A DNA stretch of 53,883 nt from an uncultured Bacteriovoracaceae bacterium (GCA_938034385.1 CALHLC010000047.1:1-53883), one strand, 5' to 3'; positions 16,501-26,067 are shown, numbered from the stretch's first letter. Made by a program: numbers and translations. The notes: generated by a model not told the origin, from the letters alone.

Positions 16501-17331
16501 TTGATCTTTTTCTAATTTATTACACCCAATAACTAGATCTCCTAATTTTTCTTTTAAATATAAGCCCAACTCATAACAATTTGATTCATCAGGTTGGTGT
16601 AAAATAAAATACACTTCTCGCATTCCACGGTCTTTCCACTCTAATAATAGATCACACCAATCATCTAAACGTTTAAAGTCACTATTATGTAATGAATTTC
16701 CAACAAATCGAACCATCGTCCAATCACGAGCAAGAGTTAGATCAAATAAGTCTCTCCTCCCAGCTACATCTAAAATCACTTTTGGAAAAGCAAAAGGAGT
16801 ACCCATAAAATCTTTTGATCGAAGCTCTGTTGCAAGCTTTAGCCCTTTTGGCATTCTAGATAAAAAGCTCTCCAACTCATGAAGATAATCTAGAGTAAAA
16901 GTTTCTGGAAATTGAATAAAGCTTAATCCAAGTTTTTCTTTAAAATGAACAATAGAGCTTAAATATTCACTAATTATAGAGTTTAGTGTTGAAAACCCTG
17001 TGCCATGCTGACTGATTGTTTTTATAAACTTGGGAGCAAACTTAAAGTCAGCTCCTACTTTTAACGACCAACTCAGAATTTGATCTTTAGATGGAATAGA
17101 ATAGAAACTCGAATTTAATTCTATGCATGAAAAAAACTTTGAATAAACCGATAAATTATCTGAAATACTCCCTACTGGTAAGATTTTTCTAAGCAGTGCT
17201 TGATTCGTAAACACAGGAGCACCTACATAAACTTTAAATTCAGTCGATCCCCAATTGTTTAAATTTGATTCAGGCTCAGCCGGAAAGCTAAAGTCTACAG
17301 TTGCAAAATTATCAATCTTGCCAAATTCCAA
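16480..17331 (-). CDS. DUF72 (YecE-like) TIM-barrel protein
   Basis: 283 residues of the DUF72/YecE family. Recognisable parts are the N-terminal YVGAP strand, the SKFFSCIELNSSFYSIPS motif (family 'l..vEvNstFYrlp'), the FAPKFIKTISQH segment (family 'favKapr.iTH'), and the strand LSFIQFPETFT. The biochemical role of DUF72 is not established. The N-terminus is about 30 residues longer than usual. It starts 2 nt after the YhaM-type gene and runs convergent into tatD with a 21-nt overlap. Confidence 0.8.
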   Translation of the reverse strand: MEFGKIDNFATVDFSFPAEPESNLNNWGSTEFKVYVGAPVFTNQALLRKILPVGSISDNLSVYSKFFSCIELNSSFYSIPSKDQILSWSLKVGADFKFAPKFIKTISQHGTGFSTLNSIISEYLSSIVHFKEKLGLSFIQFPETFTLDYLHELESFLSRMPKGLKLATELRSKDFMGTPFAFPKVILDVAGRRDLFDLTLARDWTMVRFVGNSLHNSDFKRLDDWCDLLLEWKDRGMREVYFILHQPDESNCYELGLYLKEKLGDLVIGCNKLEKDQLDFGIK

Positions 17332-17333
17332 AA

Positions 17334-18434
17334 CTAACTCTTTTTAAGATCAATATTTTCAAACAAGCTCCCAAGGTTTTGTTTTAAATCCTCATCTTGT
17401 TTTTTTGATTTGTTTTTTTTAGCACCTTGAGAAATAGACCTTCGCTCTTGGGCCTGCTCATCTGTTAACTCATTTTCATAATGAGGTAACTCAGATTTAA
17501 AAATAATCCTATCCATATGTTTAACAAACCCTGACCAATGACCAGTGTTTTGATCACTTCTCATAATTTCATCTATAGTTCCCATCTTAGAATCCATCAA
17601 GTCAATTAAATGCAATAAGTAAGCTTCTTTGGTTTGAGGGATCTTGGGTGAGCCAAACTCATAATGCCCATGATGAGAGAGTAATATATGCTTCAAATGT
17701 AGCTTAGTATTATGAGGAAAGTTTTTGATTCTATAAGAGTACCTATCTAGTATCTCCACACCTTTCACAAGATGCCCAACTAATTTTCCTTCTTCTGTAT
17801 AATCAACAGTTAAGCCACTGCTTAGTTCATAGATCTTACAAAGATCATGCATGATTGCTCCAGCGACAACAAAGTTTTTATTACAATTGTAATGACTAGA
17901 TAAACTCACAGCTAATTGAGTACAGGATAAGATATGCTCTAAAAGACCTGATTGATAAGCATGGTGAATAGTCTTTCCTGCTTGCCAAATTTTAAGTCTT
18001 CTTTTCACTTCCTGGTCTGCTAAAATATTTTGAAGAAGTGATCTAATATAAAAATCATCTAATTCTGAAACAATTTCTTCTAATTTTTCATACATTTCAT
18101 CAGGATCAAAAGATGAGCTATAGACAAAATCTTTTAAATCAACTTCGCCTTTATTTACCTTTGTAATATTAGAAACAATTAATTGCTTTCTGCCTTGATA
18201 AGCATTTATCTTCCCTTCAACTTTAGCAAAATCACCTTTTGAGCATTGGCTTACTATTTCTTCTGCCCTATTCCATGCACGTCCTTCAATCTGCCCGCTC
18301 GAATCAGAGAAAATAATATTTAAATACTTTTTTCCATCTCGTGAGCTCATTAGTGAACAATATTTAATGAGATAAACCTCAGAAACTGAGCTTTTCACTT
18401 TTAATTCTTTTACAGATATCCTTGAATTAGCCAT
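17334..18434 (-). CDS. yhaM: YhaM-type OB-fold/HD-domain 3'-5' exoribonuclease
   Basis: 366 residues with an N-terminal OB fold (about 12-85, containing GQIEGRAWNRAEE) and a central HD domain. The metal residues appear in IHHAYQSGLLEH (about 155-166) and IMHDLCKIYEL (about 193-203), followed by SHHGHYEFGSPKIPQT. This matches YhaM/CBF1, a 3'-5' exonuclease of Bacillus and relatives. The C-terminal 40 residues are Lys/Gln-rich. The ATG has AAAGGT upstream. Transcription from here may continue into the DUF72 gene 2 nt away. The gene is divergent from gap across a 126-nt interval in which I see no convincing promoter. Confidence 0.85.
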   Translation of the reverse strand: MANSRISVKELKVKSSVSEVYLIKYCSLMSSRDGKKYLNIIFSDSSGQIEGRAWNRAEEIVSQCSKGDFAKVEGKINAYQGRKQLIVSNITKVNKGEVDLKDFVYSSSFDPDEMYEKLEEIVSELDDFYIRSLLQNILADQEVKRRLKIWQAGKTIHHAYQSGLLEHILSCTQLAVSLSSHYNCNKNFVVAGAIMHDLCKIYELSSGLTVDYTEEGKLVGHLVKGVEILDRYSYRIKNFPHNTKLHLKHILLSHHGHYEFGSPKIPQTKEAYLLHLIDLMDSKMGTIDEIMRSDQNTGHWSGFVKHMDRIIFKSELPHYENELTDEQAQERRSISQGAKKNKSKKQDEDLKQNLGSLFENIDLKKS

Positions 18435-18560
18435 TTCTCTACCTTTGGTACTGAAAATATTCTGAAGATTCTACTAGATAATAAATGAGAGCTACCCAAG
18501 AGGCCACAAATATGGCATTTTAGGAAGAAATTTGAACATATATATAGGAATAGATTAGTT

Positions 18561-19577
18561 ATGAAAAAACTCAGAGTCGCTATCAATGGTATGGGCCGTA
18601 TCGGTCGATCTTTAATTAGAGAATATTACAAAAGACCCGCTGCATTTAATTTTGAAATTGTAGCTATCAATAATCCTGGAGAGATAGATACTTATCTTCA
18701 TTTATTAAAATATGATTCAGTTCATGGAGCTTTCAAGGATGATTTAAAAGTAAAAGATAATTCCTTTTATATTAATGATCATAAGATTTCTTTTTATTCA
18801 CTTCGTGATCCATCTAAAATTCCTTGGGAAAAAGATGTTGATATAGTCTTTGATTCAACGGGAGTATTTAGAGATAAAGAAAGTTTATCTCAACACCTAA
18901 GAGGTGATATTAAAAAAGTTGTTCTTTGTGCCCCAGGAAAAAACATGGACGGTACTTATGTCTATGGAATTAATCATACTGATTTTAATCCTGAAACTGA
19001 TCACATAGTATCAAATGCAAGTTGTACAACAAATTGCCTCTCTCCTTTAGTTAAAATTTTAAATGATGAATATGGAATTGTTGATGCTTTCATGACTACA
19101 ATTCATGCTTATACTAGTGATCAAAATTTACTGGATAATTCTCATAAAGATTTAAGAAGAGCTAGGGCTGCTTCTATTTCTATGATTCCTACAACTACTG
19201 GTGCTGCTATTGCGACAACTCAAGTTATCCCAGAGCTAGCTGGAAAGTTAAATGGATACGCAATTAGAGTTCCAACAGCTGATGTTTCTATGGTTGATTT
19301 AACTGTCACTTTAAAAACAGAAGTTACCAAAGAAAAAATTAATAATTTATTTTCTCAAAAAAGCCAAAATGAATATAAAGAAGTTCTTGGCTATACTGAT
19401 GAGCCTCTTGTTTCAATTGATTTTACTGGAAGACCAGAATCTTCAGTAGTTGATTCAGGCTTGACTATGGTTAATAAAAACACTGCAAAAATCGTATCTT
19501 GGTATGATAACGAAATTGGTTTTTCTAATCGAGTGTTAGATCTTGCTAATTATATAGGTGGAAAAACTTGGGGTTAA
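18561..19577 (+). CDS. gap: Glyceraldehyde-3-phosphate dehydrogenase
   Basis: 338 residues. It has the Rossmann motif INGMGRIGR (about 8-16), the catalytic SNASCTTNCL with Cys155, and the C-terminal SWYDNEIGFSNR. It converts glyceraldehyde-3-phosphate to 1,3-bisphosphoglycerate with NAD(P). The residue position usually Asp in NAD-specific enzymes is Asn (AINNPG), so use of NADP is possible. It is the first gene of the gap-pgk-tpiA run and overlaps pgk by 10 nt. The only ribosome binding site is a weak AGGA 10 nt before the ATG. Confidence 0.95.
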   Translation: MKKLRVAINGMGRIGRSLIREYYKRPAAFNFEIVAINNPGEIDTYLHLLKYDSVHGAFKDDLKVKDNSFYINDHKISFYSLRDPSKIPWEKDVDIVFDSTGVFRDKESLSQHLRGDIKKVVLCAPGKNMDGTYVYGINHTDFNPETDHIVSNASCTTNCLSPLVKILNDEYGIVDAFMTTIHAYTSDQNLLDNSHKDLRRARAASISMIPTTTGAAIATTQVIPELAGKLNGYAIRVPTADVSMVDLTVTLKTEVTKEKINNLFSQKSQNEYKEVLGYTDEPLVSIDFTGRPESSVVDSGLTMVNKNTAKIVSWYDNEIGFSNRVLDLANYIGGKTWG

Positions 19578-20749
19578 AAAATATTGCTGATTCAGATTTA
19601 GAGAATAAAAAAGTTCTTGTTCGTTTTGATTTTAATGTTCCTATTAAAAATAAAGTCATTAAAGATAGTTCAAGAATTGATTTAGCTCTTCCTACAATAA
19701 AGCTCTTATTAGAAAAAAATGTTTCAAAATTAGTGATGATGAGCCATCTCGGCAGACCTCAAGGTCAAAATCATCCGGAGCTTAGTTTAGAACCTGTAGC
19801 CCACTATATTGCAGAAAAATTAGGAATAGAAGTTTATCTTTCTGAATCCGCAACTGACTCAGGTATAAAAACTCTTTTAAACTTAGGTCATATTAAAATT
19901 ATCATGTTAGAAAACCTACGGTTTCACCCAGAAGAAACCAAGGGTGATAATGAATTTGCCAAAATTTTATCTGAATATGGAGATATTTATATCAATGATG
20001 CTTTTGGAGTTTGTCATCGAAAGCATAGCTCAGTTTATGAATTGCCAAGTTTGTTTACCAGGCAAAACACTTTCGCCGGCCCTTTAATTCAAAAAGAATT
20101 ATCTTCACTTACTAAACTCATAGAAAAACCAGCAAAGCCATTTGTCTGTGTTGTTGGTGGAGCAAAAGTTAAAGATAAGATCAATACATTAGAAAAATTA
20201 CTTATCAAAGCTGACTCAATCTTAATTGGTGGAGCAATGGCCTATCCATTTTTAAAAGCAAAAGGGATAGAGGTCGGAAATTCACTGTGCTCAGATGAAG
20301 ATGTATCAATTGCAAAAAGTTTATTAGATAGAGATAAAGGATCAAAAATTCATCTTCCTAGTGATCATATTATTGCTGCTGATCCAAACTCCAAACCAAA
20401 AATACAAGATTCTCAAGGTATTCCAGAGGATAAAAGTGGATTCGATATAGGACCTAAAACACAAAAAAAATATCAAGCATTTTTATCAAATGCCAAAACA
20501 ATTTTTTGGAATGGCCCAATGGGATTATTTGAAACTGAAAATTTTTCTCATGGAACTTTCTTTATTGCTGAAGCAATTTCTAAAACAAATGCCTTTAGCG
20601 TAGTTGGTGGAGGAGATTCAGTAAGTGCAATAAATAAGTCAGGTTTTTCTGATAATATTTCTCACGTCTCAACTGGCGGTGGAGCTAGCTTAGAATTCAT
20701 TGAAAAAGGAAGCCTTCCAGCAATCCAAATTTTAAAGTACACTCACTAA
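19568..20749 (+). CDS. pgk: Phosphoglycerate kinase
   Basis: 393 residues with VLVRFDFNVPI near the N-terminus, the MLENLRFHPEETKGDNEFA segment, and GPMGLFETENF and GGGDSVSAI near the C-terminus. All are standard for Pgk, which forms ATP from 1,3-bisphosphoglycerate. The start is a TTG at 19568 inside gap. AGGTGG lies 6 nt before it, and no in-frame ATG or GTG keeps the conserved start of the protein. The 10-nt overlap suggests that pgk translation depends on gap translation. Confidence 0.95.
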   Translation: MGLKNIADSDLENKKVLVRFDFNVPIKNKVIKDSSRIDLALPTIKLLLEKNVSKLVMMSHLGRPQGQNHPELSLEPVAHYIAEKLGIEVYLSESATDSGIKTLLNLGHIKIIMLENLRFHPEETKGDNEFAKILSEYGDIYINDAFGVCHRKHSSVYELPSLFTRQNTFAGPLIQKELSSLTKLIEKPAKPFVCVVGGAKVKDKINTLEKLLIKADSILIGGAMAYPFLKAKGIEVGNSLCSDEDVSIAKSLLDRDKGSKIHLPSDHIIAADPNSKPKIQDSQGIPEDKSGFDIGPKTQKKYQAFLSNAKTIFWNGPMGLFETENFSHGTFFIAEAISKTNAFSVVGGGDSVSAINKSGFSDNISHVSTGGGASLEFIEKGSLPAIQILKYTH

Positions 20750-20751
20750 AT

Positions 20752-21468
20752 ATGAAAAAATATTGTCTTGGAAATTGGAAAATGAATCAAAGTCTTGAGG
20801 AAGTAAAAGCTTTTTCAAAAGACTTTCAAGAAAGTTCAAATGATCTTTATATTGGAATCGCTCCTCAAGCCATTCACATACCCTATCTGTTGGAAAATAC
20901 TCAGATCTTTATTGGTTCTCAAAATTGCTCTGAACACAAAAGTGGTGCTTTCACTGGCGAGCTTGGACCTCAATTTTTAAATGAGCTTGGTGCTAAGTTT
21001 AGCCTCATAGGACATTCTGAAAGAAGGCAACTTTATAAAGAAACAACTGAGAGCTGCATAGAGAAAATTAAGAATGCTTTATCAAATGATTTATTAGCAG
21101 TTTATTGCATAGGAGAAACACTTCAAGAATTTGAACAAAATCAAACTAAAGAAGTCTTAAAAAACCAACTTCTGCCTCTACTTGAGACTTTCTCTATTAA
21201 TGATCAAGATAATATCGTTATAGCTTATGAGCCTGTTTGGGCCATTGGGACTGGCAAGGTTCCAACTCTTGATATCATCTCAGATGTGACCAGCTATATT
21301 CATGACCTATGCCTTCAATATAAGCAAGACTATAGCGTTGTCTATGGTGGTAGTGTAAAACCAGCCAATATTAAAGATATTAGCCAAATCCCTAGCGTTC
21401 AAGGTGTCTTGGTTGGCGGAGCGAGCTTAAAAGCTGAAAGCTTTGGTGCTCTTTGCAGAGCTTTCTAA
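20752..21468 (+). CDS. tpiA: Triosephosphate isomerase
   Basis: 238 residues with catalytic residues in context: GNWKMN (Lys10), IGHSERR (His), and AYEPVWAIGTG (catalytic Glu and loop 6). The C-terminal YGGSVKP and GVLVGGASL form the phosphate site. It interconverts dihydroxyacetone phosphate and glyceraldehyde-3-phosphate. It lies 2 nt after pgk, completing a three-gene glycolytic operon. It is slightly shorter than the common 250 residues but no motif is missing. Confidence 0.95.
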   Translation: MKKYCLGNWKMNQSLEEVKAFSKDFQESSNDLYIGIAPQAIHIPYLLENTQIFIGSQNCSEHKSGAFTGELGPQFLNELGAKFSLIGHSERRQLYKETTESCIEKIKNALSNDLLAVYCIGETLQEFEQNQTKEVLKNQLLPLLETFSINDQDNIVIAYEPVWAIGTGKVPTLDIISDVTSYIHDLCLQYKQDYSVVYGGSVKPANIKDISQIPSVQGVLVGGASLKAESFGALCRAF

Positions 21469-21552
21469 AACATCTGGAACAGTGAGTCATTCGTAAATTT
21501 CTATCTCAAGACCTTCACTCTTACATAGACAACTTGAGTGCTTCTTAGTATT

Positions 21553-21558
21553 TATAAT
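21553..21558 (+). promoter_or_regulatory. Possible -10 box (TATAAT) upstream of secG
   Basis: A perfect TATAAT stands at 21553-21558, 26 nt before the secG ATG at 21584. The -35 at optimal 17-nt spacing would be CAACTT (21530-21535), a poor match. secG may therefore have its own start site besides read-through from tpiA, but the assignment rests mainly on the -10 box. Confidence 0.35.
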
Positions 21559-21583
21559 CTCAAACTAATATTAAGGATTTTCC

Positions 21584-22120
21584 ATGATAACCGGCTTAAT
21601 TGTATTTCACGTGATTTTATGTATTTTTTTATGTCTTTTAGTTCTTTTACAATTTGGTAAAGGTGCTGAAGCTGGTGCAATGATGGGTACTGGTGGAGCT
21701 TCTCAAAATATATTCACAACTTCTAATAGAGGAAACTTTTTTACAAAACTAACTGCTTTAATGTCATTTGGTTTTGTTGTTACTTCATTAGCTTTAAGTC
21801 TTATGATGTCTAAATCTAAATCTGGTTCTGTTCTTGATGGAGACGGACCGGTTGCTCCAGTCTTAAATAGAGATGCTGGAAATACTGAGTCAGTTTTAGA
21901 TAAAGCAAAAGATGCAGCCGCTGGTGCTACAGAAGCAGTTACAAATACAGTTGAAAAATCAGTGGAAGCTGTCAAAGATGCTGGGGCAAGTGCAACTGAA
22001 ACAGTAAAGGATGCTGCAACTTCAGCTAAAGAGGCAGTGACAACAGGTGCTGAACAAGCAACTGAGGCAGTAAAAGATGCTGCGGAGTCAGCTAAAGAAG
22101 CTGTTACTCCTGAACAATAA
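21584..22120 (+). CDS. secG: SecG translocase subunit with long Ala/Lys-rich repeat tail
   Basis: 178 residues. Residues 1-77 are a normal SecG with two transmembrane helices (about 2-22 and 55-75) and the conserved loop FGKGAEAGAMMGTGGASQNIF. SecG supports SecYEG protein export. The remaining 100 residues are unusual: a linker (78-102), then 11-mer-like repeats built on KDAA, ATEAV and SAKEAV units (103-175). These resemble the amphipathic helices of LEA or apolipoprotein-like proteins. Typical SecG is 75-110 residues, so the tail more than doubles it. secG after tpiA is a common gene order. Confidence 0.9.
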   Translation: MITGLIVFHVILCIFLCLLVLLQFGKGAEAGAMMGTGGASQNIFTTSNRGNFFTKLTALMSFGFVVTSLALSLMMSKSKSGSVLDGDGPVAPVLNRDAGNTESVLDKAKDAAAGATEAVTNTVEKSVEAVKDAGASATETVKDAATSAKEAVTTGAEQATEAVKDAAESAKEAVTPEQ

Positions 22121-22126
22121 ACATAT

Positions 22127-23272
22127 ATGTTTTCTGATTCCGAACTTCAGTTAATTCAATATGAATTTTCGGATATATCATCGATATATCTAAATACCGC
22201 TTACTTTGGACCTATCCCCAAGAGAACCCAAAAAATTATTGAGTTAGCAACGAAAAGAGCTGCTGACCCATCATTTTATTCGATGGAAGAATGGCTCTCT
22301 ATTCCTGATCAAACTCGGGAATCTATAGCTACTCTTTTAGGCTGCCTCCCGAAAAATATAATGCACTCTACCTCCACGGGAGATATTGTAGCCCTCATAG
22401 GAAGAAGCCTTAATAGGGCCAAAAATGAAAGAGTAGCTCTCATTGATGAAGAATATCCATCCAACGTTTTACCTTGGATGTTTTTAAAAGATAAAAAAGA
22501 AATCACCTTAGATATTCTCCCAAAAACTCCAATAGTAGATATTGAGTATTTAGAAAAACATTTAGACAAAAAAACTACCATCTTAAATATTTCGTATATC
22601 TCTTTTAAAAGTGGTCGAAAAATTAATCTTCTAGAAATTGGACCATACTTAAAAAGAAAAAATATAACATTGATACTTGATGCGACCCAAGCTTTTGGAT
22701 CCTTAGGGATATCAAAACAAGAACTCTCTTATGTAGATGCATTTGTCTGCTCTACATATAAATGGCTTCTCTCTCCTTACGGTCACTCATTTGCTTACCT
22801 TTCTGATGACTTCTTAACTCATCTTGAATCAGAAAAGATTAGTTGGATAAATTCAGATTCATTTGTTAACTGCCAAGAACTAACTAAGTATTCAACTAAG
22901 CTTATTACAGGTGCAGTTAGGTTTGATAGAGGTCAATCACCTAATATGCTTAATATGCGTGGAGTCTTGTCTTCTATCACATTATTAAGTGAATTAGGGT
23001 TAGATAAAATAGAATCTTATAATAAGTCTTTAGTTAATCATTTTTGTGATAAATTTGACTCAAAAAACTTCTCTCTAGAAGTTCCAAGAGAATTCCTTGC
23101 CAATATTATTTCACTCAAGTCAAAATCAGGTGATTTGAAAAATGTAATTGAAAAGCTTAATCAAAATAATATTGATGTAAGTGTTCGAGAAGGAAGCCTT
23201 AGAATTTCTCTTCATTTTTTCAACACAGTAAAACAAGTCGATAAAATTTTAGAAATTTTAGAAATTTTATAA
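22127..23272 (+). CDS. Class V aminotransferase-fold PLP enzyme
   Basis: 381 residues of the cysteine desulfurase/kynureninase-like class V fold. The N-terminal YLNTAYFGPIPKRT is typical. The PLP lysine is probably in CSTYKWLLSPYG. The phosphate-binding Thr/Ser is in STSTGDIVALIG, and the Asp pairing with the PLP ring is in LILDATQAFG. The Cys-containing loop of NifS/IscS enzymes is not evident. The substrate cannot be inferred; isopenicillin-N-epimerase-like and kynureninase-like enzymes share this pattern. It starts 6 nt after secG. Confidence 0.8.
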   Translation: MFSDSELQLIQYEFSDISSIYLNTAYFGPIPKRTQKIIELATKRAADPSFYSMEEWLSIPDQTRESIATLLGCLPKNIMHSTSTGDIVALIGRSLNRAKNERVALIDEEYPSNVLPWMFLKDKKEITLDILPKTPIVDIEYLEKHLDKKTTILNISYISFKSGRKINLLEIGPYLKRKNITLILDATQAFGSLGISKQELSYVDAFVCSTYKWLLSPYGHSFAYLSDDFLTHLESEKISWINSDSFVNCQELTKYSTKLITGAVRFDRGQSPNMLNMRGVLSSITLLSELGLDKIESYNKSLVNHFCDKFDSKNFSLEVPREFLANIISLKSKSGDLKNVIEKLNQNNIDVSVREGSLRISLHFFNTVKQVDKILEILEIL

Positions 23273-23316
23273 ATTTTTAATCAAAAACATATTTATTTTT
23301 TTCAAAGGAGAAAATT

Positions 23317-24198
23317 ATGATTAACACTGCCCAAGCCCAAGACGTTGCTGCCGCAGCTACTGACACAGTAAATACAGTTACTGGTCCCCTTGCATCTTTA
23401 ATGGAAAATGGAATGAAATTTTTATGGGACTTTGGTCCTAAAATTGTTGGAGCAATTTTATTATGGATTATTGGTAAGTTTATTATCAATAAAATTGTAG
23501 GATTTATTGGGAAAAGAATTGATAACTCTAAAGTAGATAAAACTCTTGCTCCATTTATAAAAAATACAATTCGATTTTCTTGTCTTGCATTGCTTGCAAT
23601 TAGTACAATCGGAATCTTAGGAGTTCAGACCGCTTCTTTTGCTGGTATCTTAGCAGCTTCTACTTTAGCGATCGGTATGGCCTTCCAAGGTTCGCTAGGA
23701 AATCTTGCTGGTGGAGTTTTACTCTTAGTATTTAGACCATTTGATGTTGGTGATGTTATTAAGGCCCAAGGTTTTGAAGGTGAAGTTCAAGATTTACTAT
23801 TATTTGTTACAAAATTAAAGACTCTCGATAATAGAATTATTTATATTCCAAATGGTGCTTTATCTGGTGGTCCAATTGAAAACTACTCAAGAGAAGAGTG
23901 GCGAAGAGTTGATATGGATTTTAAAGTTGGAGCAGGTCAAGATGTTGATGCTGCTAGGAAAGTAATGCTTGCTGCACTTAATGGTGTAAGTGGTGTTACA
24001 AGTTCTCCTGCAGCTCAAGTAGCAGTGACAGGTTTAACTGAATATGCCACACAACTTCAAGCAAGACCATTTTGTAAGCCAGGCGATTATTATAATGTTT
24101 GGGTTGATTGCCAAGAAGCAGTTAAGAAAGCATTAGTTTCAAATAATATTCAAGGACCTGTTCCTAGCCAAAATTTGTTCATGCACAATACAAAGTAA
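23317..24198 (+). CDS. mscS: MscS-family mechanosensitive channel, copy 1
   Basis: 293 residues. An N-terminal polar stretch precedes helices at about 50-65, 85-105 and 110-130. The pore helix and beta-domain junction read LAIGMAFQGSLGNLAGGVLLLVFRPFDVGDVI, the MscS signature. The soluble part has IYIPNGALSGGPIENYS and a C-terminal RPFCKPGDYYNVW. Such channels open on hypo-osmotic shock. AAAGGAG lies before the ATG. A hairpin terminator follows at 24207. It is closely similar to the next gene, so the pair arose by tandem duplication. Confidence 0.92.
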   Translation: MINTAQAQDVAAAATDTVNTVTGPLASLMENGMKFLWDFGPKIVGAILLWIIGKFIINKIVGFIGKRIDNSKVDKTLAPFIKNTIRFSCLALLAISTIGILGVQTASFAGILAASTLAIGMAFQGSLGNLAGGVLLLVFRPFDVGDVIKAQGFEGEVQDLLLFVTKLKTLDNRIIYIPNGALSGGPIENYSREEWRRVDMDFKVGAGQDVDAARKVMLAALNGVSGVTSSPAAQVAVTGLTEYATQLQARPFCKPGDYYNVWVDCQEAVKKALVSNNIQGPVPSQNLFMHNTK

Positions 24199-24206
24199 GC
24201 TAATAT

Positions 24207-24240
24207 GAAGCCGATCATCATGGTCGGCTTCTTTCTTTTT
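24207..24240 (+). terminator. Rho-independent terminator after MscS copy 1
   Basis: GAAGCCGATC (24207-24216) pairs with GGTCGGCTTC (24222-24231), a 10-pair stem with one G-T wobble and a five-base loop, followed by TTTCTTTTT. It is positioned 9 nt after the MscS stop. Confidence 0.85.
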
Positions 24241-24287
24241 CTTTTTCTCACCTTTAGAATTCATTATTACTTTATAAAGGAGAAAAA

Positions 24288-25124
24288 ATGGGAAGTATCA
24301 ATATAGACCATTACATTAAACTTATTACTGAGATGGCCATTCAATATGTACCTAAAATTGCAGGAGCTATAATTGTTTGGATTATTGGTAGTTGGGTTAT
24401 TAAAAGAATTGTAAATTTTGCAAGAAAGAGGTTTCAAGCTTCAGAGAGTATAGATGAAACTCTTGCACCATTTTTTACTAATATGCTTGGAACATGCTTA
24501 AAGCTCTTATTAGCATTATCTACTATTGGAATCTTAGGAGTTGAAACAACTTCATTTGCAGCGATTATAGCTGCAGCCGGTCTAGCTATAGGTATGGCCC
24601 TACAAGGTTCTTTAGGAAATTTTGCAGGAGGAGTTTTACTCTTAATTTTTAGACCATTTAGTGTAGGTGATTATATTAAGGCACAAGACCAAGAAGGAGT
24701 CGTTGAAAGAATTCAATTATTTGTTACAGTTTTAAGGACTTTAGATAATAGAATTATTTATCTTCCAAATGGTCCTCTTGCTGGCGGTGCTATGGAAAAT
24801 CTAACGGAGGCTGATATTCGAAGAGTTGATATGACTTTTGGGATTGGCTATGATGATGATATAGATCAAGCAAGGTCAGCTTTTAAAGAAGTCTTATCAA
24901 ATATTCCAGAAGTATTACAAAGCCCCGCTCCAGATATTATTGTTACAGAACTTGCAGATAGTTCAGTGAATTTTTCAGTTAGACCGTGGTGTAAACCAGA
25001 GCATTATTGGAAAGTTTATGGTGATGCTCATGAAGCAGTTAAAAAGACTCTTGATCAGAAAGGAATATCTATTCCATTTCCACAGCAAGACCTTCACATG
25101 CATCAAATTGCTGTGAAATCTTAA
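24288..25124 (+). CDS. mscS: MscS-family mechanosensitive channel, copy 2
   Basis: 278 residues with the same layout as its neighbour: helices near 15-35, 60-80 and 90-115, the junction LAIGMALQGSLGNFAGGVLLLIFRPFSVGDYI, then IYLPNGPLAGGAMENL and a C-terminal RPWCKPEHYWKVY. It starts with AAAGGAG before the ATG. It lies between two hairpin terminators, so it is probably transcribed on its own from a promoter within the 24241-24287 leader, or by leak-through. It lacks the extra polar N-terminus of copy 1, so the two may have different gating or partners. Confidence 0.92.
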   Translation: MGSINIDHYIKLITEMAIQYVPKIAGAIIVWIIGSWVIKRIVNFARKRFQASESIDETLAPFFTNMLGTCLKLLLALSTIGILGVETTSFAAIIAAAGLAIGMALQGSLGNFAGGVLLLIFRPFSVGDYIKAQDQEGVVERIQLFVTVLRTLDNRIIYLPNGPLAGGAMENLTEADIRRVDMTFGIGYDDDIDQARSAFKEVLSNIPEVLQSPAPDIIVTELADSSVNFSVRPWCKPEHYWKVYGDAHEAVKKTLDQKGISIPFPQQDLHMHQIAVKS

Positions 25125-25147
25125 TTTTTCAAACTTAATATGTAAGA

Positions 25148-25179
25148 GAAGCGTCGAAATCTTGGCGCTTCCTATTTAT
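25148..25179 (+). terminator. Hairpin terminator after MscS copy 2
   Basis: GAAGCGTC (25148-25155) pairs with GGCGCTTC (25164-25171), eight pairs with one T-G wobble and an 8-nt loop, followed by a moderately T-rich CTATTTATT. It is weaker than the copy-1 terminator. Confidence 0.6.
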
Positions 25180-25265
25180 TGTCTAATAAAAATCTAGAAA
25201 AACAACAAGATTACTGATTCAATTTTACTAGTAATGATATTTTCTTAATTTCATAAGGAGGAATT

Positions 25266-26036
25266 ATGAGTAGAAAACTAATGGCTGAAATGTTCGGTAC
25301 TTTTTGGTTAGTATTTGGTGGATGTGGTTCAGCGATTTATGCTGCAAACCATGCAAGTTCTTTAGGAATTGGATTCTTAGGAGTTTCACTAGCTTTTGGA
25401 CTAACTGTTGTGACTATGGCCTATGCCATTGGACACATTTCAGGATGTCACCTTAACCCTGCTGTCTCATTTGGATTAATGATTGGTGGAAGATTTAGCT
25501 CAAAAGATCTTATCCCATATTGGGTAGCTCAATGTATTGGTGGAATCCTAGCTGGATTTTGTCTTATGTTTATCGCTTCTGGTATGCCTGGTTGGATGGC
25601 AATGGGGGCTGATGGTATCAATCCTTGGACCGGAGCTGGAGCCTTTGCAACAAATGGCTGGGGTCATTTATCTCCGACAAATTTTTCAATGATGGCGTGC
25701 TTTATGGCCGAAGTATTATGTACGGCATTTTTCTTATTTGTAATTATGGGAGCTACAAGTAAGAATGCTCCTAACAAAGCTGCTCCAGTAGCAATTGGTC
25801 TTTGTTTAACTCTTATTCACTTAATAAGTATTCCTATTACAAACACTTCAGTTAATCCTGCAAGAAGCTTAGGCGTAGCTCTTCCTGCTGCGATGAATGG
25901 ATCTGAGGCATTATTCCAATCATGGATGTTCTGGGTTGCTCCTCTTATTGGTGCAGCTATTGGTGCGACGTGTTATAGGTTTTGTGCAACAGGTGAATTT
26001 GGATCTTCTCATACATCTAAGAGAGCTACTGCTTAG
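25266..26036 (+). CDS. aqpZ: Aquaporin Z-type water channel
   Basis: 256 residues with six transmembrane helices and the two NPA boxes: HLNPAVSFG (about 62-70) and [10 protein letters not shown] (near 197-206). The N-terminal [20 protein letters not shown] is typical AqpZ. The Arg after the second NPA and the absence of a GlpF-like Asp after it favour water over glycerol. A strong AAGGAGG lies before the ATG and a hairpin terminator follows. With the two MscS genes upstream this forms an osmotic-balance group, though each has its own terminator. Confidence 0.93.
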   Translation: MSRKLMAEMFGTFWLVFGGCGSAIYAANHASSLGIGFLGVSLAFGLTVVTMAYAIGHISGCHLNPAVSFGLMIGGRFSSKDLIPYWVAQCIGGILAGFCLMFIASGMPGWMAMGADGINPWTGAGAFATNGWGHLSPTNFSMMACFMAEVLCTAFFLFVIMGATSKNAPNKAAPVAIGLCLTLIHLISIPITNTSVNPARSLGVALPAAMNGSEALFQSWMFWVAPLIGAAIGATCYRFCATGEFGSSHTSKRATA

Positions 26037-26067
26037 TTCACTAGATACTTTCACTTAGAATTTACAG

